Positions 51,768 to 61,114 are shown, counted from the stretch's first letter. The stretch is 64,000 bases of DNA from Mucilaginibacter psychrotolerans (GCF_004519315.1 NZ_SOZE01000022.1:37257-101256), one strand, 5' to 3'. The notes: a model not told the origin generated them from the sequence alone. Numbers and translations: made by a program.

Positions 51768-52937
51768 TTATTTTAAGTCCTGGTAAACCTTGTCGGCAGC
51801 CATTACTTCGGGCTTTATTGGGGCGGCATCTTTCAGAGAACTGTTACCATCGTACACTACCTTATCGCCGGTTTTAAGGCCACTGGTCACCACGTAATAC
51901 TGGCCTGCAGCAAGATCCATTATCTGTATCTCCACACTTTTAACCGTATTCGACTGATCAACAACATATACAAAATGCTTACCCTGCAGTTCGTATGCCG
52001 AGCGTTGCGGGATGAATATGCCGTTCTTTACCGCCTGTGGAATGCGCACGTTGGCGCTGCTGCCGCTACGCAATAAACGCGTTGGATTAGGGAATGCAGC
52101 ACGGAAACTGGCCGAACCTGTTTGTGTATCAATCAAACCGCCTATGGTTTCCACTTTACCCTGCATGGCATAATTTGATCCGTCGGACAGAATGAGCGAT
52201 ACTGCCGGCATATTGGCTATCTTTTCCGTCAGTGTGTTACCTTGTACGGTCCTTGAGAACTCCAGCAACTGCTTTTCGTTTAAAGAGAAATAAGCATATA
52301 CTTTATCAATATTTGATACCGTAGTTAAAGGATTTGTGGTAGCGCTGGTTACTAAACTGCCCACTTTGTAAGGCAGGGTACCAATCACTCCGTTCACCGG
52401 GCTGGTAATTGTAGTATAACCTAAATTTGTTTTCGCATTTGCCAGGGATGTACGGGCCTGGGCAAGGGTCGCTTTCTTGGTATTCAATGCAAACTGGTAT
52501 GTTTCCAGTTCGTAATGGCTGATGATATCTTTGTCAACCAGGGGTTTGGTCTTATTCACCTGTAATTGGGCGCTGTTAACTTCCGCCTCGGCACTGTTAA
52601 TGGTCGCTAAGGCATTGTTTACATCCTGCTGGTATTGGGGAGCATTTAGTTTAAAAAGCAGTTGACCTTTTTTTACTGCGGAGCCCTCATCCACATAAAT
52701 GGCTTCTACAAAGCCGTCAACCTTCGGGTGGATCTCTACATTCTGTTCACCCTGTAAAGTGGCCGGGTAATCATTATTTAAGGTGGCATCTTTTGCTTCG
52801 ATTGTAAATACGGGGTAGCTTGCCGGTGGTTGAGCACCACCAGGGCCACCCGCCGGGGTTTGCGATCCTCCGCAGGCCGTTAAAAGCAAGGTTCCTAAGC
52901 TCAAAAAAGCAAGGTATTGAAGCGTTTGTATTTTCAT
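51768..52937 (-). CDS. RND periplasmic adaptor subunit (AcrA/MexA family)
   Basis: A 389-residue lipoprotein adaptor: lipobox LLLTACG near residue 22, biotinyl-lipoyl half-motifs (PKVDGFVEAIYVDEGSAVKKGQLLFKLNAPQYQ and TTITSPVNGVIGTLPYKVGSLV), a helical hairpin between (about 100-165), and a beta-barrel domain with ASFRAAFPNPTRLLRSGSSANVRIP. It links the inner pump and outer channel. First gene of the operon; a TTTGAC-n6-GTCAG site lies 47 bases upstream. Confidence 0.93.
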   Translation of the reverse strand: MKIQTLQYLAFLSLGTLLLTACGGSQTPAGGPGGAQPPASYPVFTIEAKDATLNNDYPATLQGEQNVEIHPKVDGFVEAIYVDEGSAVKKGQLLFKLNAPQYQQDVNNALATINSAEAEVNSAQLQVNKTKPLVDKDIISHYELETYQFALNTKKATLAQARTSLANAKTNLGYTTITSPVNGVIGTLPYKVGSLVTSATTNPLTTVSNIDKVYAYFSLNEKQLLEFSRTVQGNTLTEKIANMPAVSLILSDGSNYAMQGKVETIGGLIDTQTGSASFRAAFPNPTRLLRSGSSANVRIPQAVKNGIFIPQRSAYELQGKHFVYVVDQSNTVKSVEIQIMDLAAGQYYVVTSGLKTGDKVVYDGNSSLKDAAPIKPEVMAADKVYQDLK

Positions 52938-52983
52938 TTTATTGTTTTAATGTGATTGGGTAAATAATAAATTGACTTTTATA

Positions 52984-53000
52984 TTTGACTTTTTTGTCAG
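52984..53000. promoter_or_regulatory. Candidate TetR operator at the efflux operon
   Basis: TTTGACTTTTTTGTCAG. The same arrangement, TTTGAC-n6-GTCAG, occurs upstream of the tetR gene. Lies between the tetR stop and the adaptor gene start, where bound repressor would cover the promoter. Confidence 0.65.
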
Positions 53001-53018
53001 TTTTTAAGCAAAAAAAAA

Positions 53019-53606
53019 TTAGGTAAACAGCATGTCGACGATTATTTTCTTCCGTTCGTGCATCAGTTGTTCAAATTTAATATCGGTAATTTCCAGCATT
53101 TGTTTAAACAAGGGGCGCGTAAGCAAAGGGTAAGCAATCAGCGAGAAGAGGTTGAGCATAAAATTTACCGGCAGCATTTTCCTGATCTCGCCCCGGTCTA
53201 TCGCCTGCTGTATTTCATTGAAAAAAAATTGAAGTGCCTTTGAGGGTTCTTTTTCGGGCATCACAAAACCATGTGCATTAATTTCGCTGATCATAAACGT
53301 TTCTTTGTAGGGGTATTCACTCAGTTCAGTCGAAAACACATCAATGAATTTGACGATCTTTTTTTTGAACGGCAATTTAGAAAGCAATACTTCGTCTAAT
53401 CGCAGCTTCATATCATCCATCGCATCCTTCAGAACCTGCTGAAATAAAGTATCCTTGGATCTGAAGTAATAATTGATAACCGTCCTGGCAACACCGGCTG
53501 CATCAGCAATGTCCTGAGTGGTGGCATTGAATTTACCTTCTGAAAAAAATATCCGTTTCGCGGTATCTTTAATTAATTGCTCGGTCCCTGTATCCCTTAT
53601 AGCCAT
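53019..53606 (-). CDS. TetR/AcrR family repressor
   Basis: A 195-residue regulator. The N-terminal DNA-binding domain (residues 5-55) reads GTEQLIKDTAKRIFFSEGKFNATTQDIADAAGVARTVINYYFRSKDTLFQQVL, the TetR pattern. The ligand domain has no recognisable specificity. Adjacent and co-oriented with the RND operon, it should repress it and itself through the two TTTGAC-n6-GTCAG sites. Confidence 0.9.
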   Translation of the reverse strand: MAIRDTGTEQLIKDTAKRIFFSEGKFNATTQDIADAAGVARTVINYYFRSKDTLFQQVLKDAMDDMKLRLDEVLLSKLPFKKKIVKFIDVFSTELSEYPYKETFMISEINAHGFVMPEKEPSKALQFFFNEIQQAIDRGEIRKMLPVNFMLNLFSLIAYPLLTRPLFKQMLEITDIKFEQLMHERKKIIVDMLFT

Positions 53607-53623
53607 TTTATTCTACTATATTG

Positions 53624-53640
53624 TTTGACATTTAAGTCAG
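53624..53640. promoter_or_regulatory. Candidate TetR operator upstream of tetR
   Basis: TTTGACATTTAAGTCAG, with symmetry extending to TGTTTGAC..GTCAGACA. It starts 18 bases before the tetR start codon, suited to autorepression. Confidence 0.65.
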
Positions 53641-53937
53641 ACAAATATAGGCTTGTATTTCCTTAAAAAATGTCAAAACAATCACATTTTTTAACTCGCA
53701 ATTGATGAAAGTCTTAAATGAGGCAAAATAAGCGGAAATAGAGGCATACATACTACTTAATTTCTCCCAATTCCTGACGACTCGTAATTTCTTTATTTTG
53801 AGTACCAAGATAGAACCAAATATAGGAAATACATCGTTAATTATCCAAGAATTTGGACAAGCTAAATAGTCATAACTTATTAACAATGAGTTATTTAATT
53901 GTCAGTATATGTCAGTGTTTTGGGTTGTTTGAGGGGG
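53641..53937. other. AT-rich intergenic region
   Basis: No gene, strong hairpin or repeat that I can support. It probably holds the tetR promoter at its left end and the 3' trailer of mnmE at its right end. Confidence 0.4.
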
Positions 53938-55341
53938 TTATTTTCCGATACAAAACTTGCTAAATATATTCTCCAGCAAATCGTCCGTAGTAACCGCGCC
54001 GGTAATCTCGCCTAAGTAGTGCAGGGCCTGTTTGATGTCCATCGACAGGAAATCAGATGTAACGGTGTCTATCCCAGCCAATACCCTGATAAGGGCTTCT
54101 TCGGTTTTTTGGAGGGCTTCCAGGTGGCGGATATTGGTCACCAGGGTTTCGTGCCCACTGAGGTTTTCTTTGATGGCAGCGGCGTATATCTGTTGTTTCA
54201 GCTCGTCTATCTGCTGTTTTTCTTTTGCTGAAATCAGGACCAGACCATCGGTTGGCGACCCTTGAAAATCGTAGGAATTTCGGTGTTTTTCTTTGAATTT
54301 CTTTAGTTTTTCATCACCATCCAGTAAATCTGCCTTATTGGCTACTAACAGCATCGTAATGCCGGGTTTTTGCAAACTTTCTATGTCGGCGGTTAGTTCT
54401 TCGGCGGTTATTTGGTCCGCATCGAAAACGTAAATTAGCAGGGCGCTCTGGCTTATTTTTTCCATGGTGCGCTGCACGCCTATTTGCTCAATGGCATCCG
54501 TAGCTTCGCGGATACCGGCGGTGTCTATCAGGCGGAAGTTGATGCCTTTGATGTTCAGCACCTCCTCAATGGTATCTCGCGTGGTGCCGGGGATATGGCT
54601 CACAATGGCGCGTTCCTCGTTTAACAGGGCATTCAGCAGGGTTGATTTTCCCGCGTTCGGCCTGCCGGCAATAACCGTGTTTACACCGTTCTTGATGGCG
54701 TTGCCCAGCTCGAAGGATTGTATCAGGCTGCCGATTACTTTTGTAATCTCGTGGATAAGTTTTTTCAGCTGGTCGCGGTTGGCGAATTCTACGTCTTCTT
54801 CGGCAAAATCCAGTTCCAGCTCTATCAGCGAGGCGAATGTTACCAGTTGGTCGCGCAGTTGTTTTAGCTGGCTGCTGAAACCGCCGCGCAATTGCTGTAG
54901 GGCAATTTGCTGCGAGGCTTTGGAGTTGGAGGCAATCAAATCGGCAACGGCTTCTGCCTGGGATAGGTCGAGCTGTCCGTTCAGGAATGCCCTTAGGGTA
55001 AACTCACCGGCTTTTGCGGCACGTGCGCCGTTTCTGATGAACAGCTTAATGATGGACTCGATAATATAATTGCTACCGTGACACGAAACCTCGACCACAT
55101 TCTCGCGGGTGTACGAGCGGGGCGCCACAAACAGCGATGCTACCACCTCGTCCAGCTCCATATCGCCATCCATAATACGGCCGAAGTGCAGTGTATGCGA
55201 TGCCTGCTTGGTGAGGTCCTTGCCCTTCCAAACTTTTTGGGCAATGGTAATGGCATCCGGTCCCGAAAGGCGGATAACCCCTATGGCCCCTATCCCGTTG
55301 GGGGTGGCAAGTGCTACGATGGTGTCTTCGTTGTTGGTCAT
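53938..55341 (-). CDS. mnmE: tRNA modification GTPase MnmE (TrmE)
   Basis: A 467-residue GTPase that with MnmG installs the cmnm5/nm5 group on wobble uridine of tRNAs. The N-terminal folate-binding domain starts EDTIVALATPNGIGAIGVIRLSGPDA; the G domain is inserted in a helical domain with GRPNAGKSTLLNALL (G1), DTAGIREATD (G3) and NKADL (G4); the C-terminus is FCIGK, the conserved CxGK with the functional Cys. Normal length. A 20-bp perfect inverted repeat lies just upstream. Confidence 0.96.
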   Translation of the reverse strand: MTNNEDTIVALATPNGIGAIGVIRLSGPDAITIAQKVWKGKDLTKQASHTLHFGRIMDGDMELDEVVASLFVAPRSYTRENVVEVSCHGSNYIIESIIKLFIRNGARAAKAGEFTLRAFLNGQLDLSQAEAVADLIASNSKASQQIALQQLRGGFSSQLKQLRDQLVTFASLIELELDFAEEDVEFANRDQLKKLIHEITKVIGSLIQSFELGNAIKNGVNTVIAGRPNAGKSTLLNALLNEERAIVSHIPGTTRDTIEEVLNIKGINFRLIDTAGIREATDAIEQIGVQRTMEKISQSALLIYVFDADQITAEELTADIESLQKPGITMLLVANKADLLDGDEKLKKFKEKHRNSYDFQGSPTDGLVLISAKEKQQIDELKQQIYAAAIKENLSGHETLVTNIRHLEALQKTEEALIRVLAGIDTVTSDFLSMDIKQALHYLGEITGAVTTDDLLENIFSKFCIGK

Positions 55342-55353
55342 GGTAATTTGTCG

Positions 55354-55423
55354 GAATCAGAATTTTCAGAATTTTAGAATGAGCAGAATTCTGAAAATTA
55401 ACTAATTCTGAAAATTCTGATTC
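55354..55423. repeat. Palindromic dispersed repeat upstream of mnmE
   Basis: 55354-55373 and 55404-55423 are perfect 20-bp reverse complements; the right arm is AATTCTGAAAATTCTGATT plus C. A near copy of the arm occurs at 4662-4681, so it belongs to a dispersed family. Confidence 0.8.
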
Positions 55424-55543
55424 AGACAGCAAAAGTCGCTATTTCGTCTTAATGTTCCTAAGGCATAATTGTGCAAGGCGAGGCAAAAATAATGACGCAA
55501 TGACCCAATGACTCCATGACAAATCTCTACCTTCGCATCAATT

Positions 55544-56602
55544 ATGGTAACTTTTTTCGAAGCTTCGCTGGATACGATTTCGGTACATCATGTGGGCAAT
55601 CAGTCTCAGGGCGAGATGTACGCTCTTTCTGATGCTCCCCTTGAATTAAAGGATGACATCATCCCCAACCTGTTAATGCAGTATTTTTTGAAGCCCTTCG
55701 AAAAGGCCAACGAGGTTTACCACCTGATGCACAGCAGCGGCGACCTGGGCCTGAACGAACTGCACCACTTCGCTACCATGGCTTTCGAGGATAAGGAGAA
55801 ATTCCAGGAAGCATCTGAACAGATTGCCAAACACCTGTACAAGGTAAGCACCCACCCTAACATCAAAGGCGGCGAACTATACGTGGTGTATTTTAACCAG
55901 GTGCAGATAGAGGGCAACGCGTTGGATTGTATCGGCATCTTCAAATCTGAAAACAAGGAGACCTACCTCAAGGTCTACCCCGATAAAGGCGGCTTCGCGG
56001 TAGATTATGAGCAGGATGCTATCAACATCAACAAGCTGGATAAAGGCGTGCTCATCTTCAATATCGAAAAAGAAAACGGCTACAAAGTAGTGGTGGTTGA
56101 TAAAACCACCGGCGGGCAGGACGCGGCTGTGTACTGGAAAGACGAGTTCCTGCAACTCCAAATACGCAACGACAGCTTCAACCGCACCAGTAATACCTTA
56201 GGCATCTACAAAAATTTCGTTACCCAAAAACTGGATGACGAATTTGATATGAGCAAGGCCGATAAGATTGACCTGCTGAACCGATCGATGAAATACTTCA
56301 AAGAAAAGGAGACTTTCGACCTCGACGAATTCAGCGAGGAAGTCATCAGCAACCCCGAGGCCATCACCTCCTTCAAGAATTTCAAGAACCAATGCGAGGA
56401 AGAATTCGGCACACCTATCGGCGATAGCTTCGAGATATCGGGCAATGCCGTAAAAAAACAGGCCCGTGTTTACAAAAGCGTGCTAAAGCTCGATAAGAAC
56501 TTCCACATCTACATCCACGGCGATAATAAACTGATAGAGAAAGGCTTCGACGACGATAAAGCCATGAATTATTATAAGGTTTATTTTAAGGAAGAGGCAT
56601 AG
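55544..56602 (+). CDS. Nucleoid-associated protein (NdpA/YejK family)
   Basis: A 352-residue cytoplasmic protein. VSVHHVGNQ-like start, KEKFQEASEQIAKHLYKVSTHPNIKGGELYVVYF (about residues 85-118), KVYPDKGGFAVDYEQDAININKLDKGVLIFN, and late KQARVYKSVLKLDKNFHIYIHGDNKLIEKGFDDDKAMNYYKVYF are the pattern of the 37-kDa nucleoid-associated family (NA37). Members bind double-stranded DNA; their cellular role is not well defined. Single gene, divergent from mnmE. Confidence 0.85.
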   Translation: MVTFFEASLDTISVHHVGNQSQGEMYALSDAPLELKDDIIPNLLMQYFLKPFEKANEVYHLMHSSGDLGLNELHHFATMAFEDKEKFQEASEQIAKHLYKVSTHPNIKGGELYVVYFNQVQIEGNALDCIGIFKSENKETYLKVYPDKGGFAVDYEQDAININKLDKGVLIFNIEKENGYKVVVVDKTTGGQDAAVYWKDEFLQLQIRNDSFNRTSNTLGIYKNFVTQKLDDEFDMSKADKIDLLNRSMKYFKEKETFDLDEFSEEVISNPEAITSFKNFKNQCEEEFGTPIGDSFEISGNAVKKQARVYKSVLKLDKNFHIYIHGDNKLIEKGFDDDKAMNYYKVYFKEEA

Positions 56603-56638
56603 TTGGGATTACACCGATTTCAGGGAGATTCCACCGAT

Positions 56639-56690
56639 TTTTTTGTCCCCGCAGGGTCTCTTTGAAAAAGGACCCTGCGGCGGGTAATCT
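56639..56690. terminator. GC-rich hairpin after the nucleoid protein gene
   Basis: CCGCAGGGTC (56649-56658) pairs perfectly with GACCCTGCGG (56671-56680). The left flank TTTTTTGTCCCCGCAGGG recurs inverted at 57089-57108 beyond the toxin-antitoxin remnant, so it may also be a dispersed repeat. Confidence 0.6.
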
Positions 56691-56768
56691 CATTATTTAG
56701 AATCCATTATTGCTGAACATTGAAAGTTTTATGGAATATGAGTATCTTTATATATTACTTTAAATGCC

Positions 56769-56990
56769 ATGACTACAATAACACTTAATGTTCCTGATGC
56801 GCTTGAAAAAGAGCATGATGAAACAGTCCGGTTAATTGCCGCTAAGTTGTACGAGGCGGGTAAATTGTCTTTAGGGCAAGCGGCTGAAATGTGCGGCATG
56901 AAAAAATGGGATTTTCCGGCGGTGCTGGCCAAATTCAATATTGCCTATTTTCAATATACCGGCGACGATCTGTTAAATGAGTTTAAGTAG
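56769..56990 (+). CDS. UPF0175 family antitoxin-like protein
   Basis: A 73-residue protein with an N-terminal beta-strand (TTITLNVPDALE) followed by a helix-turn-helix-like part (LIAAKLYEAGKLSLGQAAEMCGMKKWDFPAVLAKFNI), the UPF0175 pattern. These small proteins are antitoxins paired with DUF3368 PIN-type nucleases. Here the partner is reduced to a fragment whose start overlaps this gene. Confidence 0.85.
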   Translation: MTTITLNVPDALEKEHDETVRLIAAKLYEAGKLSLGQAAEMCGMKKWDFPAVLAKFNIAYFQYTGDDLLNEFK

Positions 56991-57072
56991 AACCGCTGAA
57001 AGCGTAATTGTTATTACGGATACAAGTTGCTTGATCATTCTCGAAAAAATAGCACTGTCAACGTTTCCGTAG
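56977..57072 (+). pseudogene. Truncated DUF3368 PIN-domain toxin
   Basis: The ATG lies 14 bases inside the UPF0175 gene, as in intact pairs. It encodes 31 residues; VIVITDTSCLIILEKI is the first strand and catalytic Asp of DUF3368 nucleases. The frame then stops and runs into a GC-rich repeat (CCCCTGCGGGGACAG at 57089). About 120 residues expected for an active nuclease are missing. Confidence 0.7.
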
Positions 57073-57127
57073 GGTACCTTATCAGGAGCCCCTGCGGGGA
57101 CAGAAAAATTTCAAAAATGCTCCGTTT

Positions 57128-57640
57128 CTAATGGTCACGCCAGTAAACGTTCTTAACAGGCGACAGTAACGGTTGGGCAGAAGGCATAATGATAACCTCA
57201 AATGATATATGCTCTTCGTCAAATTCCTGTTCGTAATCGTCGGGATCAAACATTTGCCGTACGGTAAGTTTATACCATCCGTTTTCTAGTTCAATTTTAA
57301 GGTCAGCATGATGGCGGGCGGGAATACGCTCATCTAAAAATTGAGCCGCCAGTGTTAAATCACTATAGTTAGTTAAAAATAACGCTCCCGATGTGACATT
57401 AACATTCTGCTCAAATTGCCTGAAGGCAGTGGTAGCGGATGGATGTTCTTGAAATGAAAGCAGCCAATTCCCGCCGCCATCATTGCAAGTTTGCCATATA
57501 GCTATATTCCCAGCGTTCATTTGACTTACGAAATGTGCAGTTAATTGGTCAAATTGCCAATCTTCGTCAACAAAACTTTGATAGCTATCGTTGTTTACGA
57601 TTGCAATAAACCCCTCATCATCAATGATGTTCAATTTCAT
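57128..57640 (-). CDS. Hypothetical acidic protein
   Basis: A 170-residue soluble, acidic protein (KLNIIDDEGFIAIVNNDSYQSFVDEDWQFDQLTAHF at the start, FDPDDYEQEFDEEHISFEVIIMP near the end) without signal or membrane segment. The size, acidity and mixed alpha/beta pattern resemble immunity-type proteins, but I cannot assign a family and no toxin gene is adjacent. Single gene, divergent from the receptor at 57.7 kb. Confidence 0.6.
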   Translation of the reverse strand: MKLNIIDDEGFIAIVNNDSYQSFVDEDWQFDQLTAHFVSQMNAGNIAIWQTCNDGGGNWLLSFQEHPSATTAFRQFEQNVNVTSGALFLTNYSDLTLAAQFLDERIPARHHADLKIELENGWYKLTVRQMFDPDDYEQEFDEEHISFEVIIMPSAQPLLSPVKNVYWRDH

Positions 57641-57758
57641 AGATCAAGGTACTTATTTAATATTAAAGAAAAAGTTTCTTTGTCGTTAAAAATAGTTCTA
57701 TATTGAGAGCTTAATCTAAACCATGATCACAATTTTTCCAATATCTGCCAATTTGAAG

Positions 57759-60455
57759 ATGATTTTTTCCTTATCATTCTTCCTTGTTTCAACTATTTGC
57801 AGTGCGCAAAACAGGGTAACGATAAAAGGAAGAGTTCTTGATTCTCTCAATCGTAGTCCGCTTGAGTTAAGCACGGTAACAATGACGCTCGCGACCGACT
57901 CTTCATTGTTGTCTTACACCGTCGCGGACAAAGCGGGGGCATTTTCTCTTACAAATATTCCCATCAAAACCCAGTTGAGGCTTATAATCTCCTTTACCGG
58001 CCATAGGACACTAACAAAACAACTCGAGTTTGATAGGGCATCGACTGTAAACGTTGGAAACCTGCTACTTGAAGGAGGAAATACACTTAACGAGGTGCAG
58101 ATTTTGGGGTATAGTCCGCCGATAATTGTACGTCACGACACTGTAGAGTTCAACACGAAGTATTTCAAAACGCGACCAAATGCAGTGGTCGAGGAGCTGC
58201 TGAAAAAGCTTCCTGGCATTCAAGTCGATGTCGATGGGACGATATATGTGAACGGAAAGCTAGTAAAAAAAATCCTGTTAGAAGGCAAAGAGTTTTTCGG
58301 GTCAAACCCTAAGGTTCCCTCTCGAAATCTCGATGCTGATATTATAGAGAAGGTACTCGTTTACGACGACAGGGAGAAAGACCCCAATCATTTGGTCAGC
58401 GAGGCGCTTGTGGACAAGATTATAGACTTGCGAATCAAAAAAATATTCAAAAAGGGTGTCTTTGGAAAGGTAACTGCTGGGGCTGGGACTAAGGATCGTT
58501 ACCAATTATCCGGCTTGGCTAATATTTTCAGGGATACATTGCAGGTCAGCTTGCTTGGTTCGAGTAACAACATGAACACGTCTTCATTCAACTTTAATGA
58601 CTTGTACTCCATTGGAGGCTTTGAAAGAGGTGGGTCAACCAGTTCTGTCGCTCTCGGCGGTGATAGGTTCAATTCGATCCAGAAAGTAACCTCAGCGGGA
58701 TTCAATCTAAACAATGATTTCGGAGACAAACTAAAACTCAACCTCACATACTATTATAACAATTCGAGGGACGTTTATAAAACTAACGCACTTCAGCAAC
58801 AGCTCTTAAGAGACTCAATTCTCTATACTCAATCAGCTGAGGACCGAGTAGAGTCGCTTTGGCAGCATAATATCAACGGACTTCTAAAGTGGCGCCCAAA
58901 TTCGAAGACTGAAGTAAGGTATGAACCATTATTAACCATTGAGGAAAGCAAAAGAGACGGCTCGACTAAAGGTAAAATGTTTTCCGGTTTTACTCCTGTC
59001 CTCAACAACAATAGCAACAATACCAACGAAGCGATAAAAAACATTACTTTCCAGCATTCGCTATACTATTTCAAGGCGCTTAAGAGTCCAGGGCACTCGC
59101 TGACCATCAATCATTTTCTCTCATTAGGCTCGACCTCGAATGATTATTTCAGTTATTACGATCTTTCGTCATTTATTAAAACCGACTCATCTATTACCAT
59201 TGATCGATTCTCACGCTCAAAAAATCAATACGCGCGACTAAGTGTTGATGCAACCTATCGCTTTCCAATAAGCAAGAAAGCCGTAATGGACGTATCCCTT
59301 AGTAGCAAATACAATGGCGTGGAAAACAACTTGCAAACATACGATAAAAACGAAGGGTCGGACAGTTACGATATTTTGTTACCGTCGCAGTCCAGCGATT
59401 TAAACAGAATTCAATGGACTAATACGGTTAAGCCACGAATAACTTATGGCATCAATGAAACGTGGTCAATAATCACCGCCTTTTCAATTCAATCACAGTC
59501 TTTAAACACTAGTTTTAGCGATGCAGCCCCTTCACGTTTAACCCAACAATACGTCTATTTTCTCCCATCCGTAGAGTTGCGAGGCGACGGATTGACGCTG
59601 AGTTATAATGCGGCACCAAACTTTCCGTCTGTAAACCAACTTCGCCCCGTCACCCTCACGTATTCGCCACTCTACCAGTCTACGGGCAACCCCTCTTTGA
59701 ATCCTTATATTTCCCATGATATCAGCTCCCGCTATTATAAGAACGTCCGAAGCAAAAGCATCAGCATCAGTGCAAATCTAACCCTGTCGCTACCATATAA
59801 TGCGATTGTCAGAAGTCAATCGGTGGCTACTGACGGCAAGACCAGCGTGATCCCAATAAACGTAAGTGGATTCAACGGTTACAACCTTTCGATGGGTACG
59901 TCACTTTCAAAGCGCTACAAAAGAGTTAAAAATCTCCAGGTAGCACTTTCCACCAGCTTGAACAGCAGCATAAACAGAGACTTGTTTATTGTAAATGACA
60001 AGGGATTTGCAAACACCTATTTTCTTAAAATCAGGGAAGCTGTGAGCCTAAATTGGAAAGAAATCCTGGAATACACGCCGACATACAGCTTTTCTAAAAA
60101 CTTCGCCTCCTATAAACCGTCTACGTATCCCAGCAATGGCTCAACGACCCACAATCTTATCAACAGGGTGGATTATTATGCCACCAAGAAAATATCACTT
60201 CAGGGCAGCTATACATACATTCACAATGCAAATTATTATAGCGCGTTTAGCAACGATATCAATCTTGTTGACCTTTCGATATCGTTTCAGATTCAAAAGA
60301 ACAAGGCTGGCAACCTCAGACTCTCAGCCATCGACCTTCTAAATCAAAACGTTAGCGTATTGAGGTATGCATTTGATAATAAAATAATAGAAAGCGAGAA
60401 CAAACTCCTTGGACGCTATTTTTTAATAGCGTATTCATACAAATTCAAAAAATAA
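57759..60455 (+). CDS. TonB-dependent receptor-like outer-membrane protein
   Basis: An 898-residue protein counted from the ATG at 57759, which directly gives the signal peptide MIFSLSFFLVSTICSAQ; an ATG 36 bases upstream is also open. Order: carboxypeptidase-like regulatory domain (VTIKGRVLDSLNRSPLELSTVTM, about residues 20-105), plug domain (FKTRPNAVVEELLKKLPGIQVDVDGTIYVNGKLVKKILLEGKEFFG), then a large barrel of the OMP_b-brl_3 type ending LIAYSYKFKK. Codon use is more AT-rich than housekeeping genes here. It opens the peptide cluster and may import or export its product. Confidence 0.88.
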   Translation: MIFSLSFFLVSTICSAQNRVTIKGRVLDSLNRSPLELSTVTMTLATDSSLLSYTVADKAGAFSLTNIPIKTQLRLIISFTGHRTLTKQLEFDRASTVNVGNLLLEGGNTLNEVQILGYSPPIIVRHDTVEFNTKYFKTRPNAVVEELLKKLPGIQVDVDGTIYVNGKLVKKILLEGKEFFGSNPKVPSRNLDADIIEKVLVYDDREKDPNHLVSEALVDKIIDLRIKKIFKKGVFGKVTAGAGTKDRYQLSGLANIFRDTLQVSLLGSSNNMNTSSFNFNDLYSIGGFERGGSTSSVALGGDRFNSIQKVTSAGFNLNNDFGDKLKLNLTYYYNNSRDVYKTNALQQQLLRDSILYTQSAEDRVESLWQHNINGLLKWRPNSKTEVRYEPLLTIEESKRDGSTKGKMFSGFTPVLNNNSNNTNEAIKNITFQHSLYYFKALKSPGHSLTINHFLSLGSTSNDYFSYYDLSSFIKTDSSITIDRFSRSKNQYARLSVDATYRFPISKKAVMDVSLSSKYNGVENNLQTYDKNEGSDSYDILLPSQSSDLNRIQWTNTVKPRITYGINETWSIITAFSIQSQSLNTSFSDAAPSRLTQQYVYFLPSVELRGDGLTLSYNAAPNFPSVNQLRPVTLTYSPLYQSTGNPSLNPYISHDISSRYYKNVRSKSISISANLTLSLPYNAIVRSQSVATDGKTSVIPINVSGFNGYNLSMGTSLSKRYKRVKNLQVALSTSLNSSINRDLFIVNDKGFANTYFLKIREAVSLNWKEILEYTPTYSFSKNFASYKPSTYPSNGSTTHNLINRVDYYATKKISLQGSYTYIHNANYYSAFSNDINLVDLSISFQIQKNKAGNLRLSAIDLLNQNVSVLRYAFDNKIIESENKLLGRYFLIAYSYKFKK

Positions 60456-60465
60456 CATACACCTA

Positions 60466-60771
60466 ATGATAAAAATTAGTTACAGTGTGACGCTTGTTCG
60501 ACTCAGGAAATCGAAGAACATTTCTCAAAAAGCAGTAGCTAAAGCCCTTTTAGTAAGTCGGCCGACCTACTTATCCTGGGAGTACGGATCCGGCGACTTG
60601 CCTCTTTCAAAATTGTTTTTGTTAAGTAATTATTACGAATTGTCTGTTCACGTCATAATCCAGATGATCTTTGAAGAAAGCAAGATAAATCTTCGGCAAG
60701 AGGATTTAGATTTCGCAATCCTGAAAAATGACCTATATCGTATAAAACAGGTGTTGGAGAAGTACCTTTAA
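60466..60771 (+). CDS. XRE-family helix-turn-helix regulator
   Basis: A 101-residue protein with a Cro/CI-type HTH at about residues 8-62 (TLVRLRKSKNISQKAVAKALLVSRPTYLSWEYGSGDLPLSKLFLLSNYYELSV) and a short helical C-terminus possibly for dimerisation. It follows the receptor by 10 bases and is likely co-transcribed. A plausible regulator of the peptide genes downstream. Confidence 0.85.
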   Translation: MIKISYSVTLVRLRKSKNISQKAVAKALLVSRPTYLSWEYGSGDLPLSKLFLLSNYYELSVHVIIQMIFEESKINLRQEDLDFAILKNDLYRIKQVLEKYL

Positions 60772-61114
60772 TCGGTGACGTATCAATATAGAAAACAACA
60801 ACCTCGGCCCAATAGTGGTCCCTTTAATAGTTTTCTGCCAGCCAAACGGCAATTTGAAGTCGTTTACTATGGGAATTATTTTTATGAGGTGACCTAATTA
60901 CATTGGGAACCTCTATGCAGCTTATTTCTACATTAATAGACTCGTAATGTTAATTTGTTATCGGTTGTCGATGATGCTGTCCTTTTTGTGTGGCAGATTC
61001 ACTGGCATCAAAACAGGTCAAAAACTGTCAAATAATTAGACTTTTAGTAAAAACAAGTGACAGCTGTTTAGTCGCCCGTCTAATTCATATTGTTTAACTT
61101 TAATCAAAATAAAA
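60772..61114. other. Intergenic region upstream of the peptide genes
   Basis: No gene seen. TAACTTTA at 61095-61102 is a 7-of-8 match to the -7 element, 12 bases before the first peptide gene, which suggests a very short leader. Candidate regulator sites include GACAGCTG and TGTCAAATAATTAGAC-like sequences; none is certain. Confidence 0.5.

Noticed and set aside
54464..55069. Plus-strand 201-codon frame inside mnmE
   Set aside because: Shadow of mnmE; serine/arginine-rich text typical of antisense frames.
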